Shown: one piece after another, positions 32,453-41,849 of the stretch
Layout: the number at the start of each line of letters is the position of its first letter
Position numbering within the stretch: the first letter of the stretch is position 1
Source of the DNA: Chryseobacterium indicum
GTDB taxonomy: Bacteria; Bacteroidota; Bacteroidia; Flavobacteriales; Weeksellaceae
Reading direction: 5' to 3'
DNA: 64,000 nt
NCBI RefSeq assembly: GCF_021504595.1
Contig: NZ_JACSGT010000001.1
Coordinates: forward strand, 1-64,000
The notes under the pieces: model-generated
The model's input: the letters and a program-made list of their open reading frames with translations, nothing else
Told to the model about the DNA's origin: nothing
The model's database searches: none
Position numbers and translations under genes: made by a program

Positions 32453-34060
32453 ATGAGTAAAAAGAATACAAAGTACATCTTTGTGACAGGAGGTGTAACT
32501 TCATCTTTGGGAAAGGGAATCGTTTCAGCTTCTCTTGGACTTCTACTAAAATCGCGTGGCTTCAACGTAACTATTCAAAAGCTTGATCCTTATATTAATA
32601 TTGATCCGGGAACTTTGAATCCTTATGAACACGGAGAATGCTACGTAACCGAAGATGGTGCGGAGACGGATCTGGATTTAGGACACTATGAGCGTTATCT
32701 TGATGCGCCGACTTCCCAAAACAACAACGTTACAACAGGAAAAATTTACCAGACGGTAATCGAAAAGGAAAGAAAAGGAGACTTCCTCGGAAAAACGGTT
32801 CAGGTAATTCCTCATATTACGAACGAAATCAAACGCAGAATTAAAATCTTATCTAAACAGAACTACGATATCATTATTACGGAGATCGGCGGAACTGTGG
32901 GAGATATAGAATCTTTGCCTTATATTGAAACGGTTCGTCAGTTGAAGTGGGAGCTGGGTGAAAATAATTCTATGGTAATTCACCTTACTTTATTGCCATA
33001 TCTGGCTTCAAGCGGAGAATTAAAAACAAAACCTTCTCAGCATTCTGTTCGTCAGTTGATGGAGAGCGGAATTATGGCAGATGTTTTGGTTTGCCGTACA
33101 GAACATAAGATCCCGAAAGATCAGAGAGCGAAACTGGCTCAGTTCTGTAACGTTCCTTTAGATAATGTAATTGAATGTAAAGATCTGGATACAATTTATG
33201 AAGTTCCAATGTACCTTCAGAAACAAAATTTTGACGATGTGGTTCTTAAAGAATTGGATCTAAAAAGTGATAAAGAAGCGGATCTTAAAGACTGGAAGTC
33301 ATTCCTTAAAAAATTCCAGAATCCTAAAAAATCTATCGAAATTGCGTTGGTTGGAAAATATGTTTCTCTTCAGGACTCTTATATTTCCATTGCTGAGGCT
33401 TTCAAACATGCCGGAGCAGATCTTGAAACGGAAGTGAAGGTGAGATGGGTTTATAGTGGAGATTTAACTTCTGAAAATATTAAAGAAACTTTATCCGGAG
33501 TTAGCGGAATTTTGGTCGCACCGGGTTTTGGCGACAGAGGAATTGAAGGAAAAGTTCTTACGGCTCAATATGCAAGAGAAAATAAAATTCCGATGTTGGG
33601 AATTTGTCTGGGAATGCAGATCATGACGATTGAATTTGCAAGAAATGTTTTAGGATACACTAAAGCGAACTCTATGGAATTCGATACTTCTACGGAACAT
33701 CCTGTAATTTCTTTAATGGAAGAACAGAAAAATGTAGTAGACAAAGGAGGAACCATGCGTCTTGGAGCATGGAAATGTTCTTTGAAAAACGGTTCTAAAT
33801 TAAACGAAATCTACGGAGCAAAAAATATTACGGAAAGACACCGTCACAGATATGAATTCAACAGTGATTACATTGGAGAATTCGAGAAAAACGGTTTCCT
33901 AGCGACAGGAACAAACCCTGAAACCGGATTGGTGGAAGCGTTGGAAATGCCGGATCATCCGTTTTATGTAGGAGTTCAGTATCACCCGGAATACAAGAGT
34001 ACGGTGGCTACACCGCATCCTTTATTCAGAGCTTTTATTAAAGCCTGTACTTCAAAATAA
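32453..34060 (+). CDS. pyrG: CTP synthase
   Basis: A 535-residue enzyme converting UTP and glutamine to CTP. The synthetase domain opens KYIFVTGGVTSSLGKGIVSASLG, with GTVGDIESLPYIE. The glutaminase domain carries the nucleophile Cys in MLGICLGMQIM and the late His-x-Glu in VQYHPEYKS. An upstream ATG (32435) lies on the promoter and is rejected. Length is normal. Confidence 0.97.
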   Translation: MSKKNTKYIFVTGGVTSSLGKGIVSASLGLLLKSRGFNVTIQKLDPYINIDPGTLNPYEHGECYVTEDGAETDLDLGHYERYLDAPTSQNNNVTTGKIYQTVIEKERKGDFLGKTVQVIPHITNEIKRRIKILSKQNYDIIITEIGGTVGDIESLPYIETVRQLKWELGENNSMVIHLTLLPYLASSGELKTKPSQHSVRQLMESGIMADVLVCRTEHKIPKDQRAKLAQFCNVPLDNVIECKDLDTIYEVPMYLQKQNFDDVVLKELDLKSDKEADLKDWKSFLKKFQNPKKSIEIALVGKYVSLQDSYISIAEAFKHAGADLETEVKVRWVYSGDLTSENIKETLSGVSGILVAPGFGDRGIEGKVLTAQYARENKIPMLGICLGMQIMTIEFARNVLGYTKANSMEFDTSTEHPVISLMEEQKNVVDKGGTMRLGAWKCSLKNGSKLNEIYGAKNITERHRHRYEFNSDYIGEFEKNGFLATGTNPETGLVEALEMPDHPFYVGVQYHPEYKSTVATPHPLFRAFIKACTSK

Positions 34061-34090
34061 AGTAATTTGAAAATTACAAACGTCATAAAT

Positions 34091-34122
34091 AAACTCAGAC
34101 TGATTATTCTCAGCCTGAGTTT
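34091..34122 (+). terminator. Terminator after pyrG
   Basis: AAACTCAG-A-CTGA ... TCAG-C-CTGAGTTT forms a strong stem with a TTATTC loop, 31 bases after the stop. Confidence 0.75.
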
Positions 34123-34241
34123 ATTATATAGTAATATATTATAGCATAGAGTTTTGATAAAAAAACAGTATTTTTGTCGACTCGAAAATGTATAGTGTTT
34201 ACTATATATTATTTAATAGGTAAAATTTTAATTAAAATAAA

Positions 34242-36062
34242 ATGCAACAGAACAACGGACTCGATAAAAGTCAGATTATTAGTTTTGCGGTTTTATGCTT
34301 AGTTCTTTTTGGTTTCATGTTTTATTTCCAAAACAAGCAATCAAAGGAAGATGCAGTAAAAGCTCAGCAGCAGAAAACTGAACAGGCTAAAAATGCCGTA
34401 AAACAGACTCAGGCAACCAATATCAATCCAAATGTAACTCCCGGCTCAATTCAGACGGCAACGCTTGCAAACAATGAATTGAAAATTGAATTCAACAGTT
34501 TAGGAGGGCAGGTTTCTAAAGTGGAACTTGCAAAATACAAAGCATACGATCATAAAACGGATAATGCAGATCTTCCGCTTTACCTGATTACAAAAAACAA
34601 CTCTAACTACGGTTTTCAGTTTAAAGACAAGACGGGGAAAATTATTAATACTAAAGATTTAGTTTTTGCTCCTGTTGTCAATGGAAATGTTGCAACCTTA
34701 ACGGCGAATTACAATGGCGCAATTATTCAGTTTGTATATTCATTAAATAATAATCCAAAAGCAGAACTGAAAGATCAGTATGCTTTAGATTTTAAAGTAA
34801 GAACTCAGGGTCTTGCTAAAATTACTTCCGACAATAAGGCAGACTTCATTTGGGATTACAGCGTAAGAAACCTTGAGAAGGGTAGAGCGCAGGAACAGTC
34901 TCACTCCGAATTCTCATATGCTTTCAATAATTATAAAGACTATGATTATGATGGAAGAACAACGATGACTGAGGATAAAGAGACGCTTAACTGGATCGGG
35001 GTTAAACAGCAGTTTTTTGCTTCTGTGATTGAATCTAAAACAGGGTTTACCCAAAGTAAAGGAAATCAGGAAGCCATTGAAGAAGGAGAATATCTGAAAA
35101 AATTAAACTATGAAGGTTTTGTTCAGATGACAGGAAGTGAGCTGAATCAGGATTTCACATGGTATTTCATGCCTTTGGATTTACCATTATTAAAAACATA
35201 TGATAAAAACTTTGATGAAATTCTTCCTTTAGGATGGTCTTTCATCGGATGGATGAACAGAGGGTTCTTTATTCCTATCTATAACTTTATCGCATCTTGG
35301 GGATTAACTGCAGGTTGGGCAATTTTTTTACTGACCATCTTGGTTAAATTAATCTTATCGCCGATTATGTACAAACAGCACAAATTAAGCGCGATGATGA
35401 GAGTAATCCGTCCGGAAATTGATGAGGTAAATGCTAAATTTAAGGATGCAGATCCGATGAAAAAGCAGCAGGCTACAATGGAGGTCTATCGAAAAGCCGG
35501 AGTTAATCAGATGGCGGGATGTTTGCCGGCGTTGGTGCAGATTCCTATTTTCTATGCATTATTCCGTTTCTTCCCGAATTTTATAGATTTAAGAGGTAAA
35601 GGATTCTGGTTTGCAAAAGATTTAACGGCTTATGATGATTTAATTAAATTGCCATTTAAAGTGCCTTTCTTGGGAGATCACTTAAGTATTTTTGCTTTGG
35701 CCTGTACTGTTGTGATTTTAATTTATACTGTAATGACTTCAGGAAATATGCAGCAGCCGCAACAGGAAGGAATGCCTAATATGAAGGTATTAATGTATAT
35801 CTTCCCGGTTACCTTCTTATTCTTCCTGAATACTTCGGCATCCGGTCTTTCATGGTATTATTTTGTTTCGAATGCGATTAACATTTTAATTATATTAGTG
35901 ATTAAATATGTAATTCTCGATGAAAAGAAAATCCATGCACAGATTCAGGCGAATAAAGAAAAGCCGAAAACAGAAGGGAAGTTCCAGAAGAGAATGAGAG
36001 AAATGATGGAGAAAGCTCAGGAGCAGCAAAAATACCAGGAGCAGCAGAAGAAAAAGAAATAA
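34242..36062 (+). CDS. yidC: Membrane protein insertase YidC
   Basis: A 606-residue Oxa1/Alb3-family insertase of the Gram-negative type. It has an N-terminal membrane anchor (QIISFAVLCLVLFGFMFYF), a large periplasmic domain and then the insertase core (GWAIFLLTILVKLILSPIMYKQH, QMAGCLPALVQIPIFYALFRFFP). The C-terminal tail is rich in Lys and Gln. It inserts inner-membrane proteins, alone or with SecYEG. TATTTTTG at 34169-34176 may be its -7 box. Confidence 0.96.
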   Translation: MQQNNGLDKSQIISFAVLCLVLFGFMFYFQNKQSKEDAVKAQQQKTEQAKNAVKQTQATNINPNVTPGSIQTATLANNELKIEFNSLGGQVSKVELAKYKAYDHKTDNADLPLYLITKNNSNYGFQFKDKTGKIINTKDLVFAPVVNGNVATLTANYNGAIIQFVYSLNNNPKAELKDQYALDFKVRTQGLAKITSDNKADFIWDYSVRNLEKGRAQEQSHSEFSYAFNNYKDYDYDGRTTMTEDKETLNWIGVKQQFFASVIESKTGFTQSKGNQEAIEEGEYLKKLNYEGFVQMTGSELNQDFTWYFMPLDLPLLKTYDKNFDEILPLGWSFIGWMNRGFFIPIYNFIASWGLTAGWAIFLLTILVKLILSPIMYKQHKLSAMMRVIRPEIDEVNAKFKDADPMKKQQATMEVYRKAGVNQMAGCLPALVQIPIFYALFRFFPNFIDLRGKGFWFAKDLTAYDDLIKLPFKVPFLGDHLSIFALACTVVILIYTVMTSGNMQQPQQEGMPNMKVLMYIFPVTFLFFLNTSASGLSWYYFVSNAINILIILVIKYVILDEKKIHAQIQANKEKPKTEGKFQKRMREMMEKAQEQQKYQEQQKKKK

Positions 36063-36080
36063 AATTTCTGAGAATAAAAA

Positions 36081-36112
36081 AAGAGAGGTAAATTTAAATT
36101 TTGCCTCTCTTT
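36081..36112. terminator. Bidirectional terminator between yidC and rnhB
   Basis: AAGAGAGG ... CCTCTCTT with A and T tracts on both sides, between convergent genes. Confidence 0.8.
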
Positions 36113-36132
36113 TTTATTTTAAATCCTTAATA

Positions 36133-36717
36133 TTAATCATATTTCAACCTGAAAGACTGCCTGTGATATTTTGTCGGTCCGAATTTTATCAGCGCTTCCT
36201 GATGTTTTTTAGTAGCATAGCCAAAATTTGTGTTCCAACCGTATTCAGGATGCTCTTCATGAAGTTCGATCATTAATTTGTCTCTGTAATTTTTTGCTAA
36301 AATAGAAGCAGCAGCAATAGACAAGACTTTAGAATCTCCTTTGATAATACATTCATGAGGAATAAAATTGTATGGATGAAATCTATTTCCGTCTACTAAA
36401 ATCAGCTCCGGTCTGATGATTAGTTTATCCAAAGCCTGATGCATTGCATGGATACTCGCATTCAATATATTGTGCTGATCTATAAATGCGGGAGAAAGTT
36501 CTGCAATTGCGTAATCTTTTACATTATCTTTGATATAGCTGTCAAGATCCATTCTAGTCTTAAAATTTAACTTTTTAGAATCGTTAACCAAATTTTGGTT
36601 AAAATTCTCATCTAAAATTACTGCAGCAGCGACCACAGGTCCGGATAAACAGCCTCGACCCACTTCATCGCAACCTGCCTCAACATAAAAAATCGACCAT
36701 TTTTTTATTAAATCCAT
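36133..36717 (-). CDS. rnhB: Ribonuclease HII
   Basis: A 194-residue RNase HII that cuts RNA-DNA hybrids and single ribonucleotides. The catalytic block is EAGCDEVGRGCLSGPVVAAAVIL with the DEVGRG motif; LVDGNRF and AAASILAKNYRD provide the later Asp residues. Length is normal. It is convergent with yidC. Confidence 0.95.
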   Translation of the reverse strand: MDLIKKWSIFYVEAGCDEVGRGCLSGPVVAAAVILDENFNQNLVNDSKKLNFKTRMDLDSYIKDNVKDYAIAELSPAFIDQHNILNASIHAMHQALDKLIIRPELILVDGNRFHPYNFIPHECIIKGDSKVLSIAAASILAKNYRDKLMIELHEEHPEYGWNTNFGYATKKHQEALIKFGPTKYHRQSFRLKYD

Positions 36718-36775
36718 AATTTTCGCTATTTCACCAAAGTAAAATCATGCAATATTAAAGATTTTTAACAAAATA

Positions 36776-36807
36776 TTTGGTTACTTTAAGAAAGTTTTAC
36801 ATATTTG
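36776..36807 (+). promoter_or_regulatory. Promoter of the first SusC gene
   Basis: TTTG (36776-36779), then a 20-base spacer, then CATATTTG (36800-36807). The same CATATTTG box with a 19-base spacer precedes the second SusC gene. Confidence 0.6.
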
Positions 36808-36835
36808 CAAATAATAAAAAATAATCAATTTAAAT

Positions 36836-39820
36836 ATGAAGAAATTAACAACCAGTATTTTGATTGTTGCTTTGACTTCTCCTTTTGTTGTCATAAAAGC
36901 ACAAAAAAAATCTAGTGATACTCTAACTAGAACACAAGACATAACTGAAGTAGTTATGACGGGTGCAATGAATAAAAGAGTGAAATTGGATGCTGCTACT
37001 TCAACTGCAGCAGTGGTTAGTAAGGAAAAATTAGTACAGGCAGGTGCTCCAAACGCAATTGCTGCTTTAGCAAGTAAAGTTCCTGGATTAACAATTAATA
37101 AGACTAACAGTAGTGTTGATGGTACCTATGACATAAAAATTAGGGGTACAAGAACATTAACTGGTAGTACATCACCATTAATTGTTATTGATGGAGTTAT
37201 ATCTTCACAAACAATTCTACAGGCATTGCCTGCTGACGTAATTGAGTCTACTACGACTTTATTAGGTTTGCAAGGCGCAGCATTATATGGATCACAAGGA
37301 GTTAACGGGGCGATTATTGTTACAACAAAAAAAGGTAGTGGAAGTAAAAAGCCTAGAATTACCTTCAATAGTAACATAGAATTTGATAATGTGCTTTTTA
37401 CTCCTGCAAGACAGAGACAGTATGGACAAGGATGGTATGGTGACAGAATTCACGTGGAGAATGGAGCTTGGGGACCGTCATTTAGTGATCCAAAATATGC
37501 GGGACAAAATGTAGCAATCGGTGTTCCCTTTTATGATGTTGATGGGGATGGTGTAATTTCTATTAATGCGGATGGAGATGTGCCTACAAATGATGCTGCA
37601 TCTTCAATTTATGCTCCGTATTCTCCATTGAAAAATAACGTTAAAGACTTTTTTCAGACAGGATTGAACTTAAATAATACTTTGACTATTCAGGCCGGTA
37701 ATGAAGGAGCATATGCAGGTTTATCCATTAACCGTCAAGATAGGGAGTTTATAATTGCTGATGATAAGTTGAAGAAAACGTCTGTAACTTTAAATGGTGG
37801 ATTTAAGTTAGGGAAATTATCACTAGATGGATCAGCGACTTATATTAATAGATCAGTATCAACAACAACTTCTGATCTATATACAAATTTGCTTCAAACT
37901 TCAGTTGAAATTCCAATTACAGCTTTTAAAAATAGCCCTCATCCTTATGGATCGAATAAGTATTATCAGAATCCATATTGGACCATGCGAAATATAAGAA
38001 ACAATTCTAAAGTTGATATTCTTAATGGTACTGTATCCTTAGGATATAAGATCAATGATCATATTTCCATTACAAATACTGGAACAGCACAAATAACGTC
38101 TACTGATGTATTGAACTATAATAATGGATACGTTGCTAATCAGGCAACTCCAATAATTAACTCTTCTGTAGCCGCTATTACATCGTCATTGGCGCAATCT
38201 AATTCTATTGTCCGTTATTTTTACAATGATTTAATGGCTAACTTAAATTATGATCTTACTAGTGATATTAATTTTAAATTAAACGTAGGATATAACGTTC
38301 AGCAAAATGAAAGTAAAATAACATCAGTAAGTGGTACTGGAATAAGAATACCTGGTATATATCAATATTGGAATCTTACTAATTTAACTATTCCATATAA
38401 CTTAAATAATAGAAGATTTGTTGATAATCGATATGCGTATTTTGCAAATATGGATCTATCATACAAAGATTATTTATTTGTTAATTTGACTGGTAGATAT
38501 GAAAATTCTTCTAAATTACTTCACTCAGATGACAATATTGCAAGTAAACCTCACTATTTCTACTATTCCGGGGGTGTTTCATTCATGCCTTTGAAAGCTT
38601 TTAATATAGAAAGTAACACAATCAGTAGATTTGTTGTAAAAGGTTCTCATTCTAGAGTAGGTAATGACCCTGTAGCTGTTTATGGTATTGAAGATACCGT
38701 TGTTTTAGGAACAGGTTATCCTTTTAGTGCTACAAGTCCTTTAAGTTTTGTTAATAATCAAACACCAACAGATACAAATATTAGACCTGAAATAGTTACA
38801 GGAGAAGAAATCAGTGTTGGTTTAGGATTCTTTAAAAATAGACTTACATTAGATGCAAGTGCATATCTTCAGACTACCAAAGATCTAATCACAAGTCAAA
38901 CAACATCTTCCGCTTCAGGAATTAGATTTACTCCTGTTAATATTGGTGATATCAGAAACAAAGGTATGGAAGTGACTTTAGGAGCGACGCCAATCAGAAG
39001 TACAGATTTTTCTTGGGACTTTAGTTTAGCTTGGTCTATTAACAGAACGAAAGTAATAGAACTAGCAAATGGGCAGGATGAAGTGAACCTTTCTACTGGT
39101 GGTAACGCAGGAATATACGCCATTAAAGGTCAGGAATTCCCAATGTTGAAAGCAACGGCTTACATGAGAGACGAACAAGGTAGAATTATTATAAATCCGG
39201 ATAATGGAAATCCTTATATTACAAATAATTATGTTAACTTTGGTAGAGTGACACCAAATTATACATTAATGTTTAACACAAACTTCAAGTATAAAAACTT
39301 TGGACTGTATGCTGTATTAGACTATAGAAATGGAGGAGTTCTATATTCAGGAGCTATGCAGGGAATGGCATTTAGTGGTCAGTTAGAGCAATCAGCTTCT
39401 TTTGACAGAACACAAGGAGGTTATATTATCCCAAATTCCGTATACATGAATTCAGCAGGGCAATATGTTGCAAATACCTCAATCAAATCTGGAGGTACAA
39501 GCTATGCTGATTTACCAGATTATTATGGTGGAGTATATTCTAGAGTTGGAGAAAACTTTATTTTAAGTGGTACGGCTTTTAGAGTGAGAGAATTAGGTGT
39601 TTCTTATACATTAGATACTGATACGGCAAGATCTATCGGATTATCTGGGCTAAGTTTCAGTGTATATGCAAGAAATCCATTCTACAAATTTGCAAAAGAG
39701 AACAAAGGATATGCTGACCCTGAAGCATCATTTACCACAGGAAATATTTCCGGTATTACAAACTCAAACCAATATCCATCAACTAGAACAGTAGGTTTCA
39801 CTACTACGATTAATTTTTAA
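36836..39820 (+). CDS. SusC/RagA-type TonB-dependent outer-membrane transporter, module 1
   Basis: A 994-residue transporter with a signal peptide. The mature protein starts almost directly with a TonB box (TQDITEVVMTG), so the carboxypeptidase-like N-terminal extension of many SusC proteins is missing. The plug domain contains IRGTRTLTGSTSPLIVIDGV and GAALYGSQGVNGAIIVTTKKG; the remainder is the beta barrel, ending in a terminal Phe (TTINF). It pairs with the SusD gene 10 bases downstream. No glycosidase or sulfatase lies nearby, so the substrate is open; a glycan-utilisation role is not supported by context. Confidence 0.92.
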   Translation: MKKLTTSILIVALTSPFVVIKAQKKSSDTLTRTQDITEVVMTGAMNKRVKLDAATSTAAVVSKEKLVQAGAPNAIAALASKVPGLTINKTNSSVDGTYDIKIRGTRTLTGSTSPLIVIDGVISSQTILQALPADVIESTTTLLGLQGAALYGSQGVNGAIIVTTKKGSGSKKPRITFNSNIEFDNVLFTPARQRQYGQGWYGDRIHVENGAWGPSFSDPKYAGQNVAIGVPFYDVDGDGVISINADGDVPTNDAASSIYAPYSPLKNNVKDFFQTGLNLNNTLTIQAGNEGAYAGLSINRQDREFIIADDKLKKTSVTLNGGFKLGKLSLDGSATYINRSVSTTTSDLYTNLLQTSVEIPITAFKNSPHPYGSNKYYQNPYWTMRNIRNNSKVDILNGTVSLGYKINDHISITNTGTAQITSTDVLNYNNGYVANQATPIINSSVAAITSSLAQSNSIVRYFYNDLMANLNYDLTSDINFKLNVGYNVQQNESKITSVSGTGIRIPGIYQYWNLTNLTIPYNLNNRRFVDNRYAYFANMDLSYKDYLFVNLTGRYENSSKLLHSDDNIASKPHYFYYSGGVSFMPLKAFNIESNTISRFVVKGSHSRVGNDPVAVYGIEDTVVLGTGYPFSATSPLSFVNNQTPTDTNIRPEIVTGEEISVGLGFFKNRLTLDASAYLQTTKDLITSQTTSSASGIRFTPVNIGDIRNKGMEVTLGATPIRSTDFSWDFSLAWSINRTKVIELANGQDEVNLSTGGNAGIYAIKGQEFPMLKATAYMRDEQGRIIINPDNGNPYITNNYVNFGRVTPNYTLMFNTNFKYKNFGLYAVLDYRNGGVLYSGAMQGMAFSGQLEQSASFDRTQGGYIIPNSVYMNSAGQYVANTSIKSGGTSYADLPDYYGGVYSRVGENFILSGTAFRVRELGVSYTLDTDTARSIGLSGLSFSVYARNPFYKFAKENKGYADPEASFTTGNISGITNSNQYPSTRTVGFTTTINF

Positions 39821-39830
39821 ATAAAAAATA

Positions 39831-41441
39831 ATGAAAAAGTTATTAATACCTATATTTGGAATGACTGTATTGACATTTTTTAATTCATGCAGTGATGATT
39901 TCATAGACGTAAATAAAAACGTAAACGAAGCATATACAAATCAGACGTCTCCCAAGGACAGGTTATCTGCCGCTGAAACTGTAATTTATAGAACGCAGGC
40001 TGTTACTATGAATAGATTTGGTAATTTGATGATGAATGCGTGGGCTGGAAATATTTACTTTTTCGCTTCACCATATGGAGATGAATTCAGAATGAGAGCG
40101 GATTCTCAATTCTATAATGGAATTTGGGATAATTTATATTTAGGCATAGCTAATTATCAGGCAATTATAGACCATCCAGATGCTGCTAATTATCCGCATC
40201 ATGTTGCTATCGCCAAAATTATGAAAGCCTATTACATGCAGATGATTGTAGATCTTTACAATGATGCTCCCTACAGTGAAGCTTTCAAAGGACAGGCTTT
40301 AAAAAATCCTAAATATGATAAAGGTAAAGATATTTATAAGGCATTAATAGGTGAGCTTAAGCAATCTATGACTCTACTTAATCAAACTCCTACAAAGTCT
40401 ACTTATAATTTAATTGCTGCAGAAGATCCTATTTTTTCAGCTAGTTCTGCTACACCAACCAGCTTGGATAACTGGAGAAAAATGGCTAATACTGTAAAAC
40501 TTAAAATGTTGGTAAGGCTTTCTAAGTGTACCGATCCCGAAGTTATTACATGGAGAAATGCAGAACTTCAGACAATGTCTTCTTCTCCGGCAGATTATAT
40601 TTCAGCTGATGTAAGAATTAATCCAGGTTATAATGCAGCATCTTCTGTTCAGAGAAATCCATATTATCAATCATATGGAAGGATTGATATCGATGCTAAT
40701 GACTACAACCCAACATGGAGACAAACATTTGCTTCTGATCATATTATTAAATCTTTAACAGGTCAAACTTCTTTGACATCAGGTGTTACAGACGCAAGAT
40801 TAGGTAGATTATTTATAGCTAATGCGATGAGTTCTCCTAATATTTCTCCAGCTAACTATGTAGGTCAAGTTCAGGGCGGAGGCAAGATTGCTGGTGCTGA
40901 TGAAGGAACATTTGCAATGTTAGGTTTATTCATGAGTTATAATAGTGGAGCAAATACCCCTACCGTTTTATCTCAACTACCTGGATATGTATTAACTTTA
41001 TCTGAAGTTAAATTCCTACAAGCTGAAGCAGCTCTTGTTTATCCAACTTATTTAACATTTAATGCACAAACTAGTTTTAATGATGCTGTAACAGCTTCGT
41101 TTGTGACATTTGGTTCTACCACTGCTGCTGCGACAAGTTATTTAGCTGCGGTATCAACGAAGCCAGGTGTTGGTTGGGCTGCTACAACGGATAAGATTCA
41201 GGCGATTCAATATCAAAAATGGATTGCATTGACAAACATTAATCCTACAGAAACTTATATCAGTTACACAAAAACTGGATACCCTGTATTGCCAATGCCT
41301 GTTGGATCATATTATCCAACTAGACCAAAAAGATTGATGTACGCACAATCAGAATTTATTTCAAATACGGCTAATGTACCAAACCCAAGTATTGATGATA
41401 TGTATTCAATAAATCAATACTCACCTTTCTGGTTAAAATAA
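39831..41441 (+). CDS. SusD/RagB-type nutrient-binding lipoprotein, module 1
   Basis: A 536-residue lipoprotein (lipobox TFFNSCSDDF). The conserved N-terminal segment YNGIWDNLYLGIANYQAII and the helix YYMQMIVDLYNDAPYSEAF, followed by YDKGKDIYKALIGELKQ, mark the SusD_2-like branch. It forms the lid of the SusC channel at the cell surface. It is co-transcribed with the SusC gene; a UUCG terminator follows. Confidence 0.9.
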   Translation: MKKLLIPIFGMTVLTFFNSCSDDFIDVNKNVNEAYTNQTSPKDRLSAAETVIYRTQAVTMNRFGNLMMNAWAGNIYFFASPYGDEFRMRADSQFYNGIWDNLYLGIANYQAIIDHPDAANYPHHVAIAKIMKAYYMQMIVDLYNDAPYSEAFKGQALKNPKYDKGKDIYKALIGELKQSMTLLNQTPTKSTYNLIAAEDPIFSASSATPTSLDNWRKMANTVKLKMLVRLSKCTDPEVITWRNAELQTMSSSPADYISADVRINPGYNAASSVQRNPYYQSYGRIDIDANDYNPTWRQTFASDHIIKSLTGQTSLTSGVTDARLGRLFIANAMSSPNISPANYVGQVQGGGKIAGADEGTFAMLGLFMSYNSGANTPTVLSQLPGYVLTLSEVKFLQAEAALVYPTYLTFNAQTSFNDAVTASFVTFGSTTAAATSYLAAVSTKPGVGWAATTDKIQAIQYQKWIALTNINPTETYISYTKTGYPVLPMPVGSYYPTRPKRLMYAQSEFISNTANVPNPSIDDMYSINQYSPFWLK

Positions 41442-41464
41442 TAAATAAATTTTATTATACACAA

Positions 41465-41486
41465 AAAACCGCCTTCGGGCGGTTTT
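41465..41486 (+). terminator. Terminator after SusCD module 1
   Basis: AAAACCGCC-TTCG-GGCGGTTTT with a T tract. The same CCGCCTTCGGGCGG hairpin closes module 2 at 46264. The rest of 41487-41797 is AT-rich with no gene seen. Confidence 0.9.
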
Positions 41487-41796
41487 TTTATTTTTAAGTG
41501 TTAAAATTTAATTTATGTTAAAATTTAAAAATATGCATGGCATGGTATGTTCTTTTTTATTTTGAAGATTATATCTTAAATTTAAAATGTAAGTGTTTCA
41601 ATATCAGTTATTAAAAATTTATTGCCTTAATTTCAGATAATATTTTGACTTATAACTTTTTTTTAAAGTAAACTGAATTTAAACGTAATCAATTTAATTA
41701 ATATTTGTTAAATATTTTCATTTTAACGTTTTTTATTAATTTATTTGTCTATATCGTTGCGATTAATTAGTAAAGTGATAAATTCTGCTATATTTA

Positions 41797-41828
41797 TTTT
41801 GTATTGAATGTAAAATTTCACATATTTG
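41797..41828 (+). promoter_or_regulatory. Promoter of the second SusC gene
   Basis: TTTTG (41797-41801), a 19-base spacer and CATATTTG (41821-41828), followed 21 bases later by the ATG. Confidence 0.6.
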
Positions 41829-41849
41829 TGATAGTAAATATAATTTGAT